Shown: in pieces, positions 51,201 through 61,860 of the stretch
Layout: the number at the start of each line of letters is the position of its first letter
Numbering within the stretch: position 1 is the first letter of the stretch
Assembly (NCBI GenBank): GCA_012295275.1
Contig: CM022669.1
Location: forward strand, 2,391,140-2,455,139
Source of the DNA: Chrysomallon squamiferum
Lineage: Eukaryota > Mollusca > Gastropoda > Neomphalida > Peltospiridae
Direction: 5' to 3'
DNA: 64,000 nt
Notes under the pieces: model-generated
Seen by the model: the letters and a program-made list of their open reading frames with translations, nothing else
Told to the model about the DNA's origin: nothing
The model's database searches: none
Program-made: the position numbers and the translations under genes

Positions 51201-52548
51201 ATTACATAGACTGCAAGGGAAACGAATCTTCCATTTTCCAGTGCAAACACAAATGGTACAGCAGCTATAAATCATACTGTAGGCCGGTTCAGTTACGGTG
51301 CTATAGTTCAAGTGAGTACATCCTTATTAGACGTTGGAAAGTATATATTCACGCACACATTCACGTACGCGCACACGAATATTTTAGGTCACTGAAGTAG
51401 GCAGTCATATACATATCAATCCTTGGAACTGGAAATTATATAAATATAAGCCATTGTAATAAATAATTACATCAATACCAGTCGCTGGGATACATTATTG
51501 CAAATATGTCAGATTTACTTTCAAAATTTTTGAAGGTCACTCAGTGATAAATAAAATTTCTTTAGCAACAGTAAATACATTTAAATGTTACGGAAAGGCA
51601 ATATATTTAACAAACTACATTTTCTAAACTGTTGCAGTCGTACTCAGTGGCGGTAATTTGACGTACGGAGTAATCAGCTATAAACCGTACGGAGTTTGGG
51701 GAACTATATGTGAATCTGGTTGGACGAAAGAAAATACACGTATGTTTACAACGTATTACTAATTATAAGGCTGACGTAATAGATTTCATTTTACAGAATA
51801 GTTCTGGGTTGACATGATATACTGGAGTTTGCAGGTTGATTTAATAGATTATAATTAACAAAATAATGCAATGTTGACGTAATATTCTTGAATTTAAAGA
51901 ATTGTATAAGGTTGACATAATACATTTCCTTTGAGTTTTTACAAAGCAGTACAGAGTTGACTTAATAAATATATAGTACAAAAAGGTTCTTAAGCTTTCA
52001 CAGTAGTACAGGACGGAAATAAAAGAAAAGGCTTGACATAATACAAAGTTATAATAAAAAAAAAGCATTTTTTTATTTAAATTGGTTAACACCCGTATAT
52101 TTTGAACAAACAATTTCAGAGGTCGCGTGTCGGGATCTCGGCTTCATGTATGGAAAATACATTTGCTGTGGAGCTATCTATGACAAAGGAATTTCAGTCG
52201 TCGTTGATGTGAAGTGTAATGGCAGTGAAAAGCATCTGTCTGAATGTTCGTACAAACAGAGGACGATTGAGGACTGCACGGTGTATAAAGCAGCAGTGGC
52301 GTGCTTCAATGAAACACCAACTACGAGTAAATTCAACATCGTCTGTGATTTAATATAAAGTATCTGTGTTCATAATAACATGAACGAACACTCCCAATAA
52401 GAGCACTGAAGGATAATTTACTACGATATACAAAATTATGTCATAATGTAGTGTTAAATTAAGTATGATAACTGCAAGGGTTTCAGTATTCATATAAATT
52501 AGCTTTAATTCTGATTTCAGTCTAAACATATATCGACATCATCATTAA

Positions 52549-52600
<52 letters not shown>

Positions 52601-53480
52601 CTACTATTATTATATACTGTTACTATTACTACACATAAACGACTACAAATATTTTTCAGTACTTGTAAAATACTTTTATATATTCTGTCTCGTGATCATA
52701 TTCCTGATTCTGACCATATGTGTGCCTGTTTGTCTCTAATATCATTTAGCTTATTCTGTCTGTTTTTATTTTTAATTTTTTTTTAAACTTTTATTTATTT
52801 ATTTATTTACTTATTTTCTTAATCAAACTCAGTTTTTTCACATATTCTTATGAAATGTTGCAGATTTCACTTGGCAACTGGAGGGCGGCAACAACTACAC
52901 CGGCAGCGTTATCATCTCTTACATGGGCATAAAGGGTAGGGTCTGTCCTGACGGGTGGGACGACAGGGACGCGCGGGTGGCCTGCAGAGAGCTGGGATAT
53001 GAAAAGGGCACGACATACATCCACTACCACACCACACAAGACTCGAGAAAGGGGCCGCTGTGGACCTCTAACGTGAAGTGCAACGGGACTGAGAGACGTC
53101 TGACGGAGTGCGACATGGACCCGATAGGAGAAGTGATGACGTGTTCATCAAAACACTCTGCAGGTCTTCTGTGCTTTAACAAAGAAGGTAAATCTTGTGC
53201 TTGGTTTCTGTAAACGTGTCCCTGCGTACACCATTAACTGACTTTGTACCTTTTCACTGTCCATCATGAATGCGACGACGTTACGACTAGGTCCAGGGAA
53301 AAATGACAGCATACAGATATTTTTTAACTGTTCTTATTTTTTTTTACTTCTTTGTTGCACTAGCGATGTTAATTAAGATCGGACGGAAGAAAAAGTACAC
53401 ACTTGTAATCATACAGAATATGTTTCGATTATTTCTTCATATCATCAAAGCTATTTCCGTTTCTCTCTATCGTCAGTAAC

Positions 53481-53532
<52 letters not shown>

Positions 53533-54492
53533 GATAATAAATTTAATTAATTAATACACCATCTCAAAACATTAATATTAACGACTAGACGCACAAGAGA
53601 GGAAACCCGTTTCCGTTTTTCTTATCTATTAGCAGCAAATGTTATTTTATATACATCTTCACAAAATATATTCCTTTGATAACCAGATATGGAGGGGGAA
53701 ATAATCCGTTTGGATTATATGTCAGGCTAGCATTATAAAACCGTTTTATTTTTACTACATTATTCCCATCATAAACTGAAATCGTTCTAATGAAACTAAT
53801 AATATCTTGCTTTTGTCTAATCTCTTCCATTTATATCACAGAAACCTTTACACTAGATGCGGAAGCTGTTGATGCTGTTATTATCATCATCATACATGTT
53901 ACTGTAGTAGTAGTAGTAGTACTTTACACACACACATACTGATGAAAAATGCTAATTTCGCTTCACAAATTACTATTTCAGGTGTATTCTACAGCTTGGC
54001 CGGAAACAAATCAAATATGGGGGTAGTGGAAGTTACTGTGGATGGCGTGGTGGGTACGATATGTGACAAAACGTTTGATTTCCATACAGCTAATGTATTG
54101 TGCAAGTCTTTGGGGTTTGTGGAAGGTGAAATGGAGACGATTAGTAACCAAGCTGACGTGCCTTCCATGGTGTACGAAGGAGCGTTTCACTGCACGGGGA
54201 CGGAGTCCAGCCTTTCTGAGTGCCCGCACACCGGCTGGCAGGCGACCACCAGCTACTACTGCAGACACCACTTTGCTGACGCCGCTGTCAGCTGTTACGG
54301 CAAAGGTAAATACTGAACGCGGATAGAGTGGGAAATAAAACCAAAAAAGTAATAATAATAATAATAATAAACAAGAAAAAGAAAATTAATTTAAAAAAAA
54401 ATTAAATAAATAATAAAGCTTACAAAATAAAATATATAAACCTTTTTTTTTTCTTTGTCTTATGGCTATGATAATATTATTGTTATTATATC

Positions 54493-54540
<48 letters not shown>

Positions 54541-55191
54541 AGTCAAACTGGGCCTTCGGTATCAGCTTTCTCTAAGTGCGGGACCCGTACGTTACTACTA
54601 CGACAAAACCTGGTACTCGGTGTGTGACAAAGGCTTCAACGACGTCAGCGCCAGCAGAGTGTGCAGAGACCTGGGTTTCGTAGACGGAGTCTCAATCTGC
54701 TGCTCTGCATACGGTAACCTTGACAGTCACCACGAGTACAGCCCTATCCCAGCGTTCACGACTAACATCAGCATGGTTTGTTCTGGAGGAGAAGACAGCA
54801 GTGAGGAATGTGTGACAACAGGCAAGTGCGAGACTCGACAGTACGCGTCAGTCGCCTGCTTCAACGGATCCAAAGTAGACGAAAGTGAGTACAGCTCAGG
54901 TCTTTGTCAGTGTGTCAGTTTGTGCTCAGTTCAGTTTTACTGAGCTAGTAGGAAATGTAGAACTTGTTGTAGAGGAAGACGTAGACTATGACTATGATGA
55001 TAAATAAATAAATCAAATAAAAACAAATAAAAGATTTAAATATTGAACAACTTTTTCTTTATTCTGTTGAAAATACAACTTTAATATAGTCTTGCATTAC
55101 TAGAAATATACATAAGCAATTACATTTTCTGCAATTTTTATTTGATATATATATATGACGTAATAACCACTCTGTTTTTATTATCATTAAA

Positions 55192-55223
<32 letters not shown>

Positions 55224-58127
55224 GTAATATTTTATTGCATAGGTTACAAGTTTGACATGGGTAAAAAGGCTTCAACTACGGTTGTGGCAAGACATTACAA
55301 CTACGATGGCAGAATCTGCAACACTATGTGGGATGACACAGACGCCAGCGTGTTTTGTAAAAGCCACAATTTCGATGATGGTATAGCCTATCACTACGAC
55401 GTGGGAAGCAAGCTTCCTGACTTCACTCAGCCTTTCTGGATCAGCAGTGTCAACTGCACCGGCAAAGAGAACCAACTTGTCAACTGTTCTTTCAACGATC
55501 GTTTATCACTGGGAAACTGCAGTAACGCAAAGGTCGCCAGCGCGTTGTGTTTCAACGGCGAACAAAGTAGGTGCCTCTTCTTTTTTTTTCTTTTTTTGTA
55601 TTGCTCCTGCTGTCTCCAGCATTATATGTATGTGTATTTCCTTCTTAGCTTTGAAATATGACAGAAGCAACAACACAGCTAACGTGTATTCTTGTACTGT
55701 AGGTATAGATTATCGAATGATTGGAGGAGCCACTTATGGGCGTGTTGAAATGTCGGTAGGCGGCGTGTGGGGTACAGTCTGTGACAAATACTGGGACAAT
55801 AACGAGGCGAGAGTCTTTTGCAGACAGAGAGGGTTTGATGATGGCTACGCTCTTGGTTCAGCTTACTATGGTAGAGGAACAGGCCCTGTTTGGCTAAGTC
55901 ACCTTACATGTACTGGTAATGAAGCCAACATACACAGCTGTCCTCATAAAGGTTTTCAGGAAGAAGTGGTTGATGATACATCATTTTTCCCTGACGTCTG
56001 TGAGAGTCATGCCGATGATGCCTCCGTGTACTGCATCAAATCATGTATGTTCTTCTTAATCGTTAAGAAAATGATCTACATTTAATACATTTCCCTTTAC
56101 TTTATTATCAGTGTCAATGTTTTCAATGTATTGTATGCCAAAACATCTGTTTTAGTAAGAAACAATTTTTATTTTAACTGTGCTTATTTTATCATTATCG
56201 TTTCTCAGTTATTGCTTTTAAATAAAATCTTTATGCGTACTTCTCTCTTTATTTAATAAATGCCTCTAGTTAGGTATTTATTTATTTATTTATTAAAAAT
56301 GCCATTATACCTCTATCTTCCTTCCTGTCCCTCTCTGCCTCATATAATTATGTATATATGAGAGAACGAGAGAGAGACTTTTTCTATCTATCTCTGTTTG
56401 ATTGGGTTTATTTTATTGTCAGTACGACTCAGCTTTGGACTAAACGCCACACAGGGAGCAGTTGAGATTTACCAGAAAAATCAGTGGACTTTGGTTTGTG
56501 CTGATGGATTTAATGCAAATTCTGCACAGGTACATTTTACAGTTTTAGCTGTTATTAAAATTCTCGTTGCAGCTGCTATTAAAGTTCTAATGTCAGTTAT
56601 TAAAATAATATGTGTGAGTGTGTGCGTACGAGTGTGTGTTTTTAAAATTCTACTTACATATGTTATTAAAGTTCTAATGTCAGTTATTAAAATAATATGT
56701 GTGAGTGTGTGCGTACGAGTGTGTGTTTTTAAAATTCTACTTACATATGTTATTAAAGTTCTACCTATATGTTATTAAAGTTATATGTAAGTTATTAAAA
56801 TAATACTTATGTGTTATTAAAGTTATATGTATATTTATATGTTATCAATGGTCTAGTTTCAACTGTTACTAATAGTTATATTTATATTTATATATGTTAT
56901 CAGCGCTCTGGTTTTAGCTGTTATAAAGATGTTTCTGTAACAAACACACAAGTTTTTAACAGCATTGCTACTGTTTATCAGGAAATGTCGTACTATACTT
57001 TAACTAAAAATAACTTTAATAATTATTCACATTACGCACATAATTTATTAAATCATTATTTTCATTACATTCATAAAAAGTCCGGTACTGCATGCATATA
57101 TGTGTATGTGCTAGTGTGTGAATGTGTATATGCATATATATATATATGTATATATGTGCGGATATAAGCTTATCCTTTGAAACATATTTCTGTTATAGGT
57201 TGTTTGCAGACAGTTAAAATTCAGCCATGGAATCGATCTGACCAATTCTAACTTTGGCGAAATCCACGCTCCTGTAGGAATTTCCAAACTTGAATGTACT
57301 GGCTCCGAGACAGACATCTCTCAGTGTAAAACAACACCGTCAACTTCGTGTGACAGCAACAAGTATGCCGGAGTTATCTGTTCACACAAACAGTTTGTTG
57401 CCTCAGGTAATTTCATTTCACTATTATTGCTTGATAAAGCCATGCAACGCATGTACGCACACATACATTCATAAATACATATATACAACTATATATACGA
57501 TTTGCTAATAAGAGATCTAAATAATAATAAATTTAAGAAAACAAAATTTTTATTGCAAAAAAATAGTTTTAGGTGAAACCACATTAGATATGTTTGAAAA
57601 GTTATTTGATTGAAGCATGTCAGAAATTATCCATCCACACACAAACACGCGCGCGCGCGCGTCAAGACATACATACACAAACAGATAGGACAACAACGAG
57701 AAAAACATTCAAATATTGTTTTTTCACAGGTTTCAAGATGTCAATAATACCCGAAGACCCTACCCAGCCCTTCTATGGGAGGCTGCAGGTGGAGAAGCAA
57801 GGGGTAAACGGCAGCGTCTGTATGAAGGGATTTGGACAAAAGGAAGCCTCCGTAGTTTGTAGATATTTTGGCTATGCTGGAGGTGTACCGATGGACACTC
57901 AGTTTGATATATACAATTATCTGCTAGGAGGTAAGCTGGTTAGAGAAAACGAACTTCCAATAATCATGGCTGACGTGCAGTGCACAGGCACAGAAAAAAC
58001 ACTCCTCAGTTGTAAGTGGGCGTCTGAAGCAAAGGACTGTGGATATGCGTCAAAAAGAGCTGGGGTTCTGTGTTACAATGGTACCAATGGTAAGTCGAAT
58101 AAACGTAATTCAAAGATTTTAATTACA

Positions 58128-58177
<50 letters not shown>

Positions 58178-60295
58178 ACTGTGTGTATAACTCTGAAAAG
58201 TATTTTAAGCAGTAATGATCTATTGCTGAGGAGAGAAAAACTGTCAGAAGCAGACATAGATAATATCGCTGTTATGTAATGTGTATATATAATTCATTTC
58301 TAACTAAACTGTTTTACCAAGATACGTGTTGTCGTTAACTATTTAGTACTGGACTTTAAGACCGTGCTTCTGTTTTGAAGGTGTTAAATACCGTATTGGA
58401 TCTGGTAGTGGCACTGGGGCTGTGGAAATGAGGATAAACAATAAATGGGGACCTGTCTGTGATCTACTGAAACGTCCTCAGAATGCTATTGTGGCATGCA
58501 GATCGGCAGGTTATAAAAGCGGAATTCAAATTCTCTCAACGCCATACCTTAAACCTTTCCAAGGAGACTCCAAGATGCTTTTCTACTATCTCTTCTGCAT
58601 TGGCAACGAAACTTCACTTTCTGAATGCATCAACGACGGCTTCAACAGAGTCTATAAAACAAAAACGTACAACAGCCGTTGCCAAACAAAAGATCTGATG
58701 ACAGTACAGTGTTTTCACACAGATATAGGTAACAGTAGTGTAAATCTAAATCTACGTCTCTGTAATTTCCGAATGCAATATCGGTATTTCACTATTTACT
58801 AGTGCGCACAAATATCTAATATTTGTAACATGTCATTAATCTTTCCTAAAATTAAACGCTTACAGTATCAAACATAATTACTGAAACTTTCCATTTTAGT
58901 TCGCCATTTAATATTTGTAATAAATTAATAAATTACAGAAATGTAAACAGCATAAGTAAGTAAATAAATAAATACAAATCTTTAACTTTGCTTATAACTT
59001 ACTCAGTCTGTCAGGGGTTTTGACAATAACTTAGAAGAATACACAAATTAAGTTAGAGCTTAGAGACTAAATTGTTAGCTCAATGAACGTTATTTTCAGC
59101 AATCACGAAGATAAGACTTATGGACGGAGGAACACCAAACCAGGGTAGAGTTGAAGTGTTTGTGCAAGGACCAAACTTATGGGGCACAGTTTGTGACGAC
59201 GCATGGGACGAGGTTGATGCCAAAGTCGTCTGCAAACAACTTGGCTATCCAAATGGAGGTAAGCCCGTCTCGAGAGCTTTCTTCTTTCCCGGGACCGGGC
59301 CCATCTGGCTCGATGACGTCAACTGTCTGGGCAATGAAACCAGCCTGAATCAGTGTCCACATGCAGGCTTAAAAAAGAACAACTGTTACCACAGCGAAGA
59401 CGCCGGTGTTATTTGTGAAGGTATATTTTAAAATTTACTTCGTTTCTGTAGCATTTCCCAAAAGAATTGTTTGAACTATTAAATTTCTAGATAGTTCACA
59501 AAAAAAAAGAGAAAAAACCCCCAAAAGAAAAAAACAACAACGAAATATATATATATCGTGCACACTATTTGTATAAGATGTATAATGAAATATAAATGGA
59601 ATTCATATTTTGACTTAGATCCTATTCTCCTTATAGTTTTCCAAAATCAGAAAAATGTCCAAGCATTTAGGATAAAGGATTTTCAACCTGTAATAATAAT
59701 AAAAATAACAACAACAACAACAGTATCGAATAAAATACTAAATTTCATATAAATTTAAAATGTCTTTGTTGTATATATATATATATATATATACGATAAT
59801 TACATTTCAGGTAAGAAACAAGCAACAACAGTGCCTACAACAACAGAATCGATTACTCCAAAACCACAGCCTGTCACACCCAAACCTGGAACTAGCCCTT
59901 CAAAACCTACTACAACACAATCGACACAGTCTAGTGCTACTGGAAAAACTGGGATGTCTAAAGGTTCCGTTGATGAAAGTGTTTTGATCCCTTCCATCGT
60001 CATCCCAATTGTTCTTCTTCTGCTCATTGTGGCTGTAGTTCTCATCCTCTGGCGCCGACGCGCAGTCAAATTTGACGACACCAGCAGTTTAGTAAGCAGC
60101 ACCAGCAGTCGGTCCACATCTACGGGGGCGGTGGTCATAAACAAAGAATCTGTAGCATATTCTCCTGAAGTGCGTGTCGCTGAGGACGACAACGCGTTCA
60201 CCAATCCCATGTACGATAACGTCATTGATGAAATAAAATTTGAGAGCGGGACAATTGATATAACTCCCACTACTGCGGAAGAACATCAGTTTTGA
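28717..60295 (+). CDS. Gene B: 26-SRCR type I membrane receptor (32 coding exons, 2985 aa)
   Basis: A tandem paralogue of gene A with spliced length 8958 bases, in frame throughout. Order: signal peptide (1-22), 26 SRCR domains (29-2824), Thr/Pro-rich stalk (2825-2882), membrane helix (about 2883-2905), and an 80-residue tail with NPMY at 2956-2959. Domains follow the same d-e-f cycle, and Cys-Cys pairs occur in the same domains as in gene A (2, 11, 14, 17, 20). Domains 1, 7, 17 and 23 are intron-split at positions matching gene A; 16 and 25 are not split. Intron 1 is 9.6 kb. Known: SRCR arrays act in ligand or microbe binding. Inferred: a surface receptor with function overlapping or divergent from gene A and a different tail. 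Start chosen at ATG 28717 (G at -3), which begins the signal peptide; the same frame is open upstream to 28429 but lacks other support. Confidence 0.9.
29448..29531. repeat. (GA)n tract in gene B intron 1
   Basis: 84 bases of pure GA, the second large GA run near the gene B start. Confidence 0.95.
32205..32540. repeat. Degenerate short tandem repeats
   Basis: Recurrent variants of GTACATAGACAAA(T/C)AC. GGGTCTAT(G/T)TAGAC occurs twice about 105 bases apart. Diverged minisatellite in gene B intron 1. Confidence 0.6.
33930..34250. repeat. TG/TATG-rich repeat block
   Basis: TG dinucleotide tracts with GAGTGTTAGTG interspersed and a (TA)n run at 34218-34246, gene B intron 1. Confidence 0.85.
37885..37975. 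repeat. Direct repeat of about 35 bp, 56-bp period
   Basis: TTAAATCAACAAAGTCAAG followed by ATATTTTATTG occurs at 37885 and 37941 with one difference. About 420 bases before gene B exon 2. Confidence 0.85.
38390..38556 (+). CDS. Gene B exon 2: SRCR1, N-terminal half
   Basis: [17 protein letters not shown] and [18 protein letters not shown]. It ends in phase 0 after GSAKK, as in gene A. A 1.2-kb AT-rich intron follows. Confidence 0.9.
39765..39921 (+). CDS. Gene B exon 3: SRCR1, C-terminal half
   Basis: [19 protein letters not shown] and EDAGVICTN, completing residues 29-136. A canonical domain. A CATA tract fills the next intron. Confidence 0.9.
39974..40125. repeat. CATA microsatellite
   Basis: Follows gene B exon 3; explains the Tyr/Thr/His or Tyr/Val/Cys ORFs on both strands. 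Confidence 0.95.
40581..40922 (+). CDS. Gene B exon 4: SRCR2 (e-type, Cys-Cys)
   Basis: Residues 137-250. [52 protein letters not shown]. Eight cysteines. Closest to gene A domain 2. Confidence 0.92.
41063..41152. repeat. CATA microsatellite
   Basis: 90 bases of near-perfect repeat between gene B exons 4 and 5. Confidence 0.95.
41323..41646 (+). CDS. Gene B exon 5: SRCR3 (f-type)
   Basis: Residues 251-358. [40 protein letters not shown]. Acceptor after a long T run (TTTTTGAAG). Confidence 0.9.
41887..42207 (+). CDS. Gene B exon 6: SRCR4 (d-type)
   Basis: Residues 359-465. [43 protein letters not shown]. The usual CxGxE after the third Cys is replaced by CRTTDQS. Confidence 0.92.
42455..42769 (+). 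CDS. Gene B exon 7: SRCR5 (e-type, no Cys-Cys)
   Basis: Residues 466-570. [51 protein letters not shown]. Parallels gene A domain 5 in GDHS.G and CGRGFT. Confidence 0.92.
43424..43732 (+). CDS. Gene B exon 8: SRCR6 (f-type)
   Basis: Residues 571-673. [39 protein letters not shown]. Donor GTGAGT. Confidence 0.9.
43924..44018. repeat. (AAT)n - CTAGT - (ATT)n inverted microsatellite
   Basis: An AAT array meets an ATT array, so the strand can fold into a long A/T hairpin. Gene B intron 8. Confidence 0.9.
44179..44329 (+). CDS. Gene B exon 9: SRCR7, N-terminal half (d-type)
   Basis: [17 protein letters not shown], then [16 protein letters not shown], where the spacing between the two cysteines is one residue shorter than in domain 1. 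Ends phase 2 after DGEF, as gene A domain 7. Confidence 0.85.
44399..45020. repeat. Trinucleotide repeat cluster
   Basis: AAT, CAT/GAT, ACT and GTT arrays fill most of the intron between the two halves of gene B domain 7. Confidence 0.85.
45201..45352 (+). CDS. Gene B exon 10: SRCR7, C-terminal half
   Basis: Completes 674-774: [19 protein letters not shown] and LLEVKCYKN. The preceding 871-base intron is dominated by ATT, CAT and ACT trinucleotide repeats. Confidence 0.85.
45670..45987 (+). CDS. Gene B exon 11: SRCR8 (e-type, no Cys-Cys)
   Basis: Residues 775-880. [47 protein letters not shown]. Tyr-rich loop where gene A has GAFGSSYFYTY. Confidence 0.9.
46276..46587 (+). CDS. Gene B exon 12: SRCR9 (f-type)
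   Basis: Residues 881-984. [40 protein letters not shown]. Two phase-1 donors fit: GTTTGT after 46587 (used here) and GTAATA after 46578, which is three codons shorter. Sequence alone does not decide. Confidence 0.85.
46972..47295 (+). CDS. Gene B exon 13: SRCR10 (d-type)
   Basis: Residues 985-1092. [56 protein letters not shown]. Preceded by a long T tract. Confidence 0.92.
47676..47990 (+). CDS. Gene B exon 14: SRCR11 (e-type, Cys-Cys)
   Basis: Residues 1093-1197. [49 protein letters not shown]. The best-conserved domain between A and B by eye. Confidence 0.93.
48236..48544 (+). CDS. Gene B exon 15: SRCR12 (f-type)
   Basis: Residues 1198-1300. [46 protein letters not shown]. An (ATT)n tract runs almost to the acceptor (GCTCAG). 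Confidence 0.92.
48825..49142 (+). CDS. Gene B exon 16: SRCR13 (d-type)
   Basis: Residues 1301-1406. [20 protein letters not shown] and [13 protein letters not shown], lacking CxGxE. The acceptor at 48823-48824 keeps phase; the AG at 48828 would not. Confidence 0.88.
49493..49804 (+). CDS. Gene B exon 17: SRCR14 (e-type, Cys-Cys)
   Basis: Residues 1407-1510. [57 protein letters not shown]. Confidence 0.92.
50113..50430 (+). CDS. Gene B exon 18: SRCR15 (f-type)
   Basis: Residues 1511-1616. [55 protein letters not shown] parallels MNWNGG in gene A. Confidence 0.92.
50997..51311 (+). CDS. Gene B exon 19: SRCR16 (d-type, single exon)
   Basis: Residues 1617-1721. [40 protein letters not shown]. 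Gene A has an intron inside this domain; here it is continuous. Confidence 0.92.
51638..51739 (+). CDS. Gene B exon 20: SRCR17, N-terminal third (e-type)
   Basis: [18 protein letters not shown] and [14 protein letters not shown]. Phase-1 cut matching gene A. The 380-base intron contains degenerate GTTGACATAATA repeats. Confidence 0.87.
51760..52055. repeat. Degenerate GTTGACATAATA repeats
   Basis: At least five variants of G(G/T)TTGAC(A/G)TAATA spaced about 45-80 bases in the intron within gene B domain 17. Confidence 0.6.
52120..52326 (+). CDS. Gene B exon 21: SRCR17, remainder (Cys-Cys)
   Basis: [44 protein letters not shown], ending residue 1824. Confidence 0.88.
52864..53187 (+). CDS. 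Gene B exon 22: SRCR18 (f-type)
   Basis: Residues 1825-1932. [60 protein letters not shown]-richer than its flanks. Confidence 0.93.
53982..54305 (+). CDS. Gene B exon 23: SRCR19 (d-type)
   Basis: Residues 1933-2040. [61 protein letters not shown]. Confidence 0.92.
54543..54884 (+). CDS. Gene B exon 24: SRCR20 (e-type, Cys-Cys)
   Basis: Residues 2041-2154. [52 protein letters not shown]. (ATT)n abuts the acceptor. Confidence 0.92.
55243..55566 (+). CDS. Gene B exon 25: SRCR21 (f-type)
   Basis: Residues 2155-2262. [47 protein letters not shown]. Intron 25 is only 136 bases. Confidence 0.92.
55703..56044 (+). CDS. Gene B exon 26: SRCR22 (d-type)
   Basis: Residues 2263-2376. [43 protein letters not shown], insertion [15 protein letters not shown]. 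Lacks the 40-bp repeat found at this exon end in gene A. Confidence 0.93.
56423..56529 (+). CDS. Gene B exon 27: SRCR23, N-terminal third (e-type)
   Basis: [17 protein letters not shown] and [15 protein letters not shown], phase-0 end before VVC as in gene A. The next intron has an 87-bp tandem duplication. Confidence 0.88.
56581..56757. repeat. 87-bp tandem duplication
   Basis: A segment starting AAAGTTCTAATGTCAG is repeated at 56668 with period 87; a third, partial copy starts at 56755. Gene B intron inside domain 23. Confidence 0.9.
57199..57406 (+). CDS. Gene B exon 28: SRCR23, remainder (no Cys-Cys)
   Basis: [41 protein letters not shown], ending residue 2481. Six cysteines, the pair absent as in gene A. 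Confidence 0.9.
57730..58089 (+). CDS. Gene B exon 29: SRCR24 (f-type)
   Basis: Residues 2482-2601, longer than gene A's. [56 protein letters not shown], with an inserted [14 protein letters not shown]. Donor GTAAGT. Confidence 0.92.
58381..58728 (+). CDS. Gene B exon 30: SRCR25 (d-type, single exon)
   Basis: Residues 2602-2717. [20 protein letters not shown] then [31 protein letters not shown]. Unsplit, unlike gene A domain 25. Confidence 0.9.
59100..59420 (+). CDS. Gene B exon 31: SRCR26 (canonical, membrane-proximal)
   Basis: Residues 2718-2824. [67 protein letters not shown]. Confidence 0.94.
59811..60295 (+). CDS. Gene B exon 32: stalk, membrane helix, cytoplasmic tail
   Basis: A Thr/Pro/Lys-rich, probably O-glycosylated stalk ([18 protein letters not shown]), helix [20 protein letters not shown], then WRRR and an 80-residue Ser-rich tail with [12 protein letters not shown]. 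The tail differs from gene A except for the NPxY class motif. Stop TGA at 60293. Confidence 0.9.
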
Positions 60296-60354
60296 TCAGT
60301 TAAAAACAACTAGAGTCTTGACAGTCTAGTATGGACTTCACTATAGCTGGATCT

Positions 60355-60358
60355 GTAC

Positions 60359-60424
<66 letters not shown>
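60355..60424. repeat. (TA)n(CA)n microsatellite
   Basis: In the gene B 3' UTR region, about 60 bases after the stop. Confidence 0.93.
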
Positions 60425-60426
<2 letters not shown>

Positions 60427-60427
60427 T

Positions 60428-60433
60428 AATAAA
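60428..60433 (+). terminator. Candidate poly(A) signal of gene B
   Basis: AATAAA just after the TA/CA tract, about 130 bases past the stop; another at 60452-60457. Confidence 0.45.
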
Positions 60434-60756
60434 TTACAATTTAAAATATAAAATAAAACACAAAAACCTTTCTATAATTCTGTTTTTCAATATGTAACGG
60501 TTATATATGAATGATTTACAAACGTTTTCAAGAGTACATGACTTTTTTCATAGGTTTTAAAAATTTAATTTTACAAGATATAGTTAAACATTTTGGTATT
60601 TATTAGTTAAAAATTTGTTAAGAGTTTTATCTTTTGTTTGGAATAGAGTGTCAAACAGAAACAAAGGTACTACTACAGAGTGAAAATAGCACATTCATTC
60701 ATTTTGACACTAGAAAACAAAAACCGCATCTGTCAGAACCATCATTACTACTACCA

Positions 60757-60757
60757 A

Positions 60758-60789
<32 letters not shown>

Positions 60790-60790
60790 T

Positions 60791-60842
<52 letters not shown>
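60757..60842. repeat. (CTA)n microsatellite
   Basis: Trinucleotide run; the Leu-repeat ORF across it is an artefact. Confidence 0.93.
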
Positions 60843-60843
<1 letters not shown>

Positions 60844-61499
60844 TTGTTACTATTACTAGTACTACTTCTACTACAAGTAATAATTCTAATACTATTAGTA
60901 CAAAACTAGTATCTACTAATTATCTACCAGTATTATTATCACTACTATTACTGCTAGTACTAACATTATTACAACTATAAACTGCTAATGCTACTTCTAC
61001 CACTGTTACTACAACAATAACAAATACAGCAATTACTGCTATTACCATACCTGTTACGACATAGTTACAGAAGAAAAAATATTTTTATTCGGAAATGCCT
61101 ATAAATATTGTTACTAATTATTTTATTTAGTTCGTTATTTAAATTTGTTTTCTTACCATATGTGGTGGAAAAAAATTATATATACATTAGCAGTTTATAT
61201 TTATTTATATTAGTTATTTGATAATTTAATTTAATTTAATTTAATTTAATTTTTTCTTTATTTTTATTAATTTTTTTTTTTTTAATTATTATTTCATTTT
61301 ATTAATTCAAGCTGCTTTTGTTTTTAATTTTTCATTAGTACAGTTATAGATTTATCATTTACCTGTACGTTTTTTTATTTTCATTCTCACTTTACACACG
61401 TTACACAGTTCAGACACAGACAGGTGATGCCTGCTTGTCGGCAGACTGGCTGTGCGTATCCGTGTGTGCGCTTTGAAAACCTGCCTTACACTAACAACA

Positions 61500-61790
61500 G
61501 ATATAAACATAAATGAATGTCTGTGATGTCATGATACACAACTGTGAAACAGACATATTACAGTAATACATAATTTTGTATCCGTTATTTTATTGTGTAA
61601 CCGTGATATTCTACAAACCATGTTTCCGTGATCTTATGTATGTTCCGTACCGTGATGTTACAGATACTCTGTATCCATGTTGTTATTTATACTGCATAAC
61701 TGTTATATTGCAAATACTGTGTAACAGTGATGTTACAGATGATGGGTAGCTATATGTATACATACACACATACATACATACATACATACA

Positions 61791-61824
<34 letters not shown>

Positions 61825-61860
61825 CATACACACATACATATATAGATGTTACAGGAAATA
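61500..61860. repeat. Degenerate minisatellite plus CATA tract
   Basis: Variants of TGTAACCGTGATGTTACAGATAC recur about every 30 bases, interrupted by a CATA array at 61762-61822. Confidence 0.6.
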
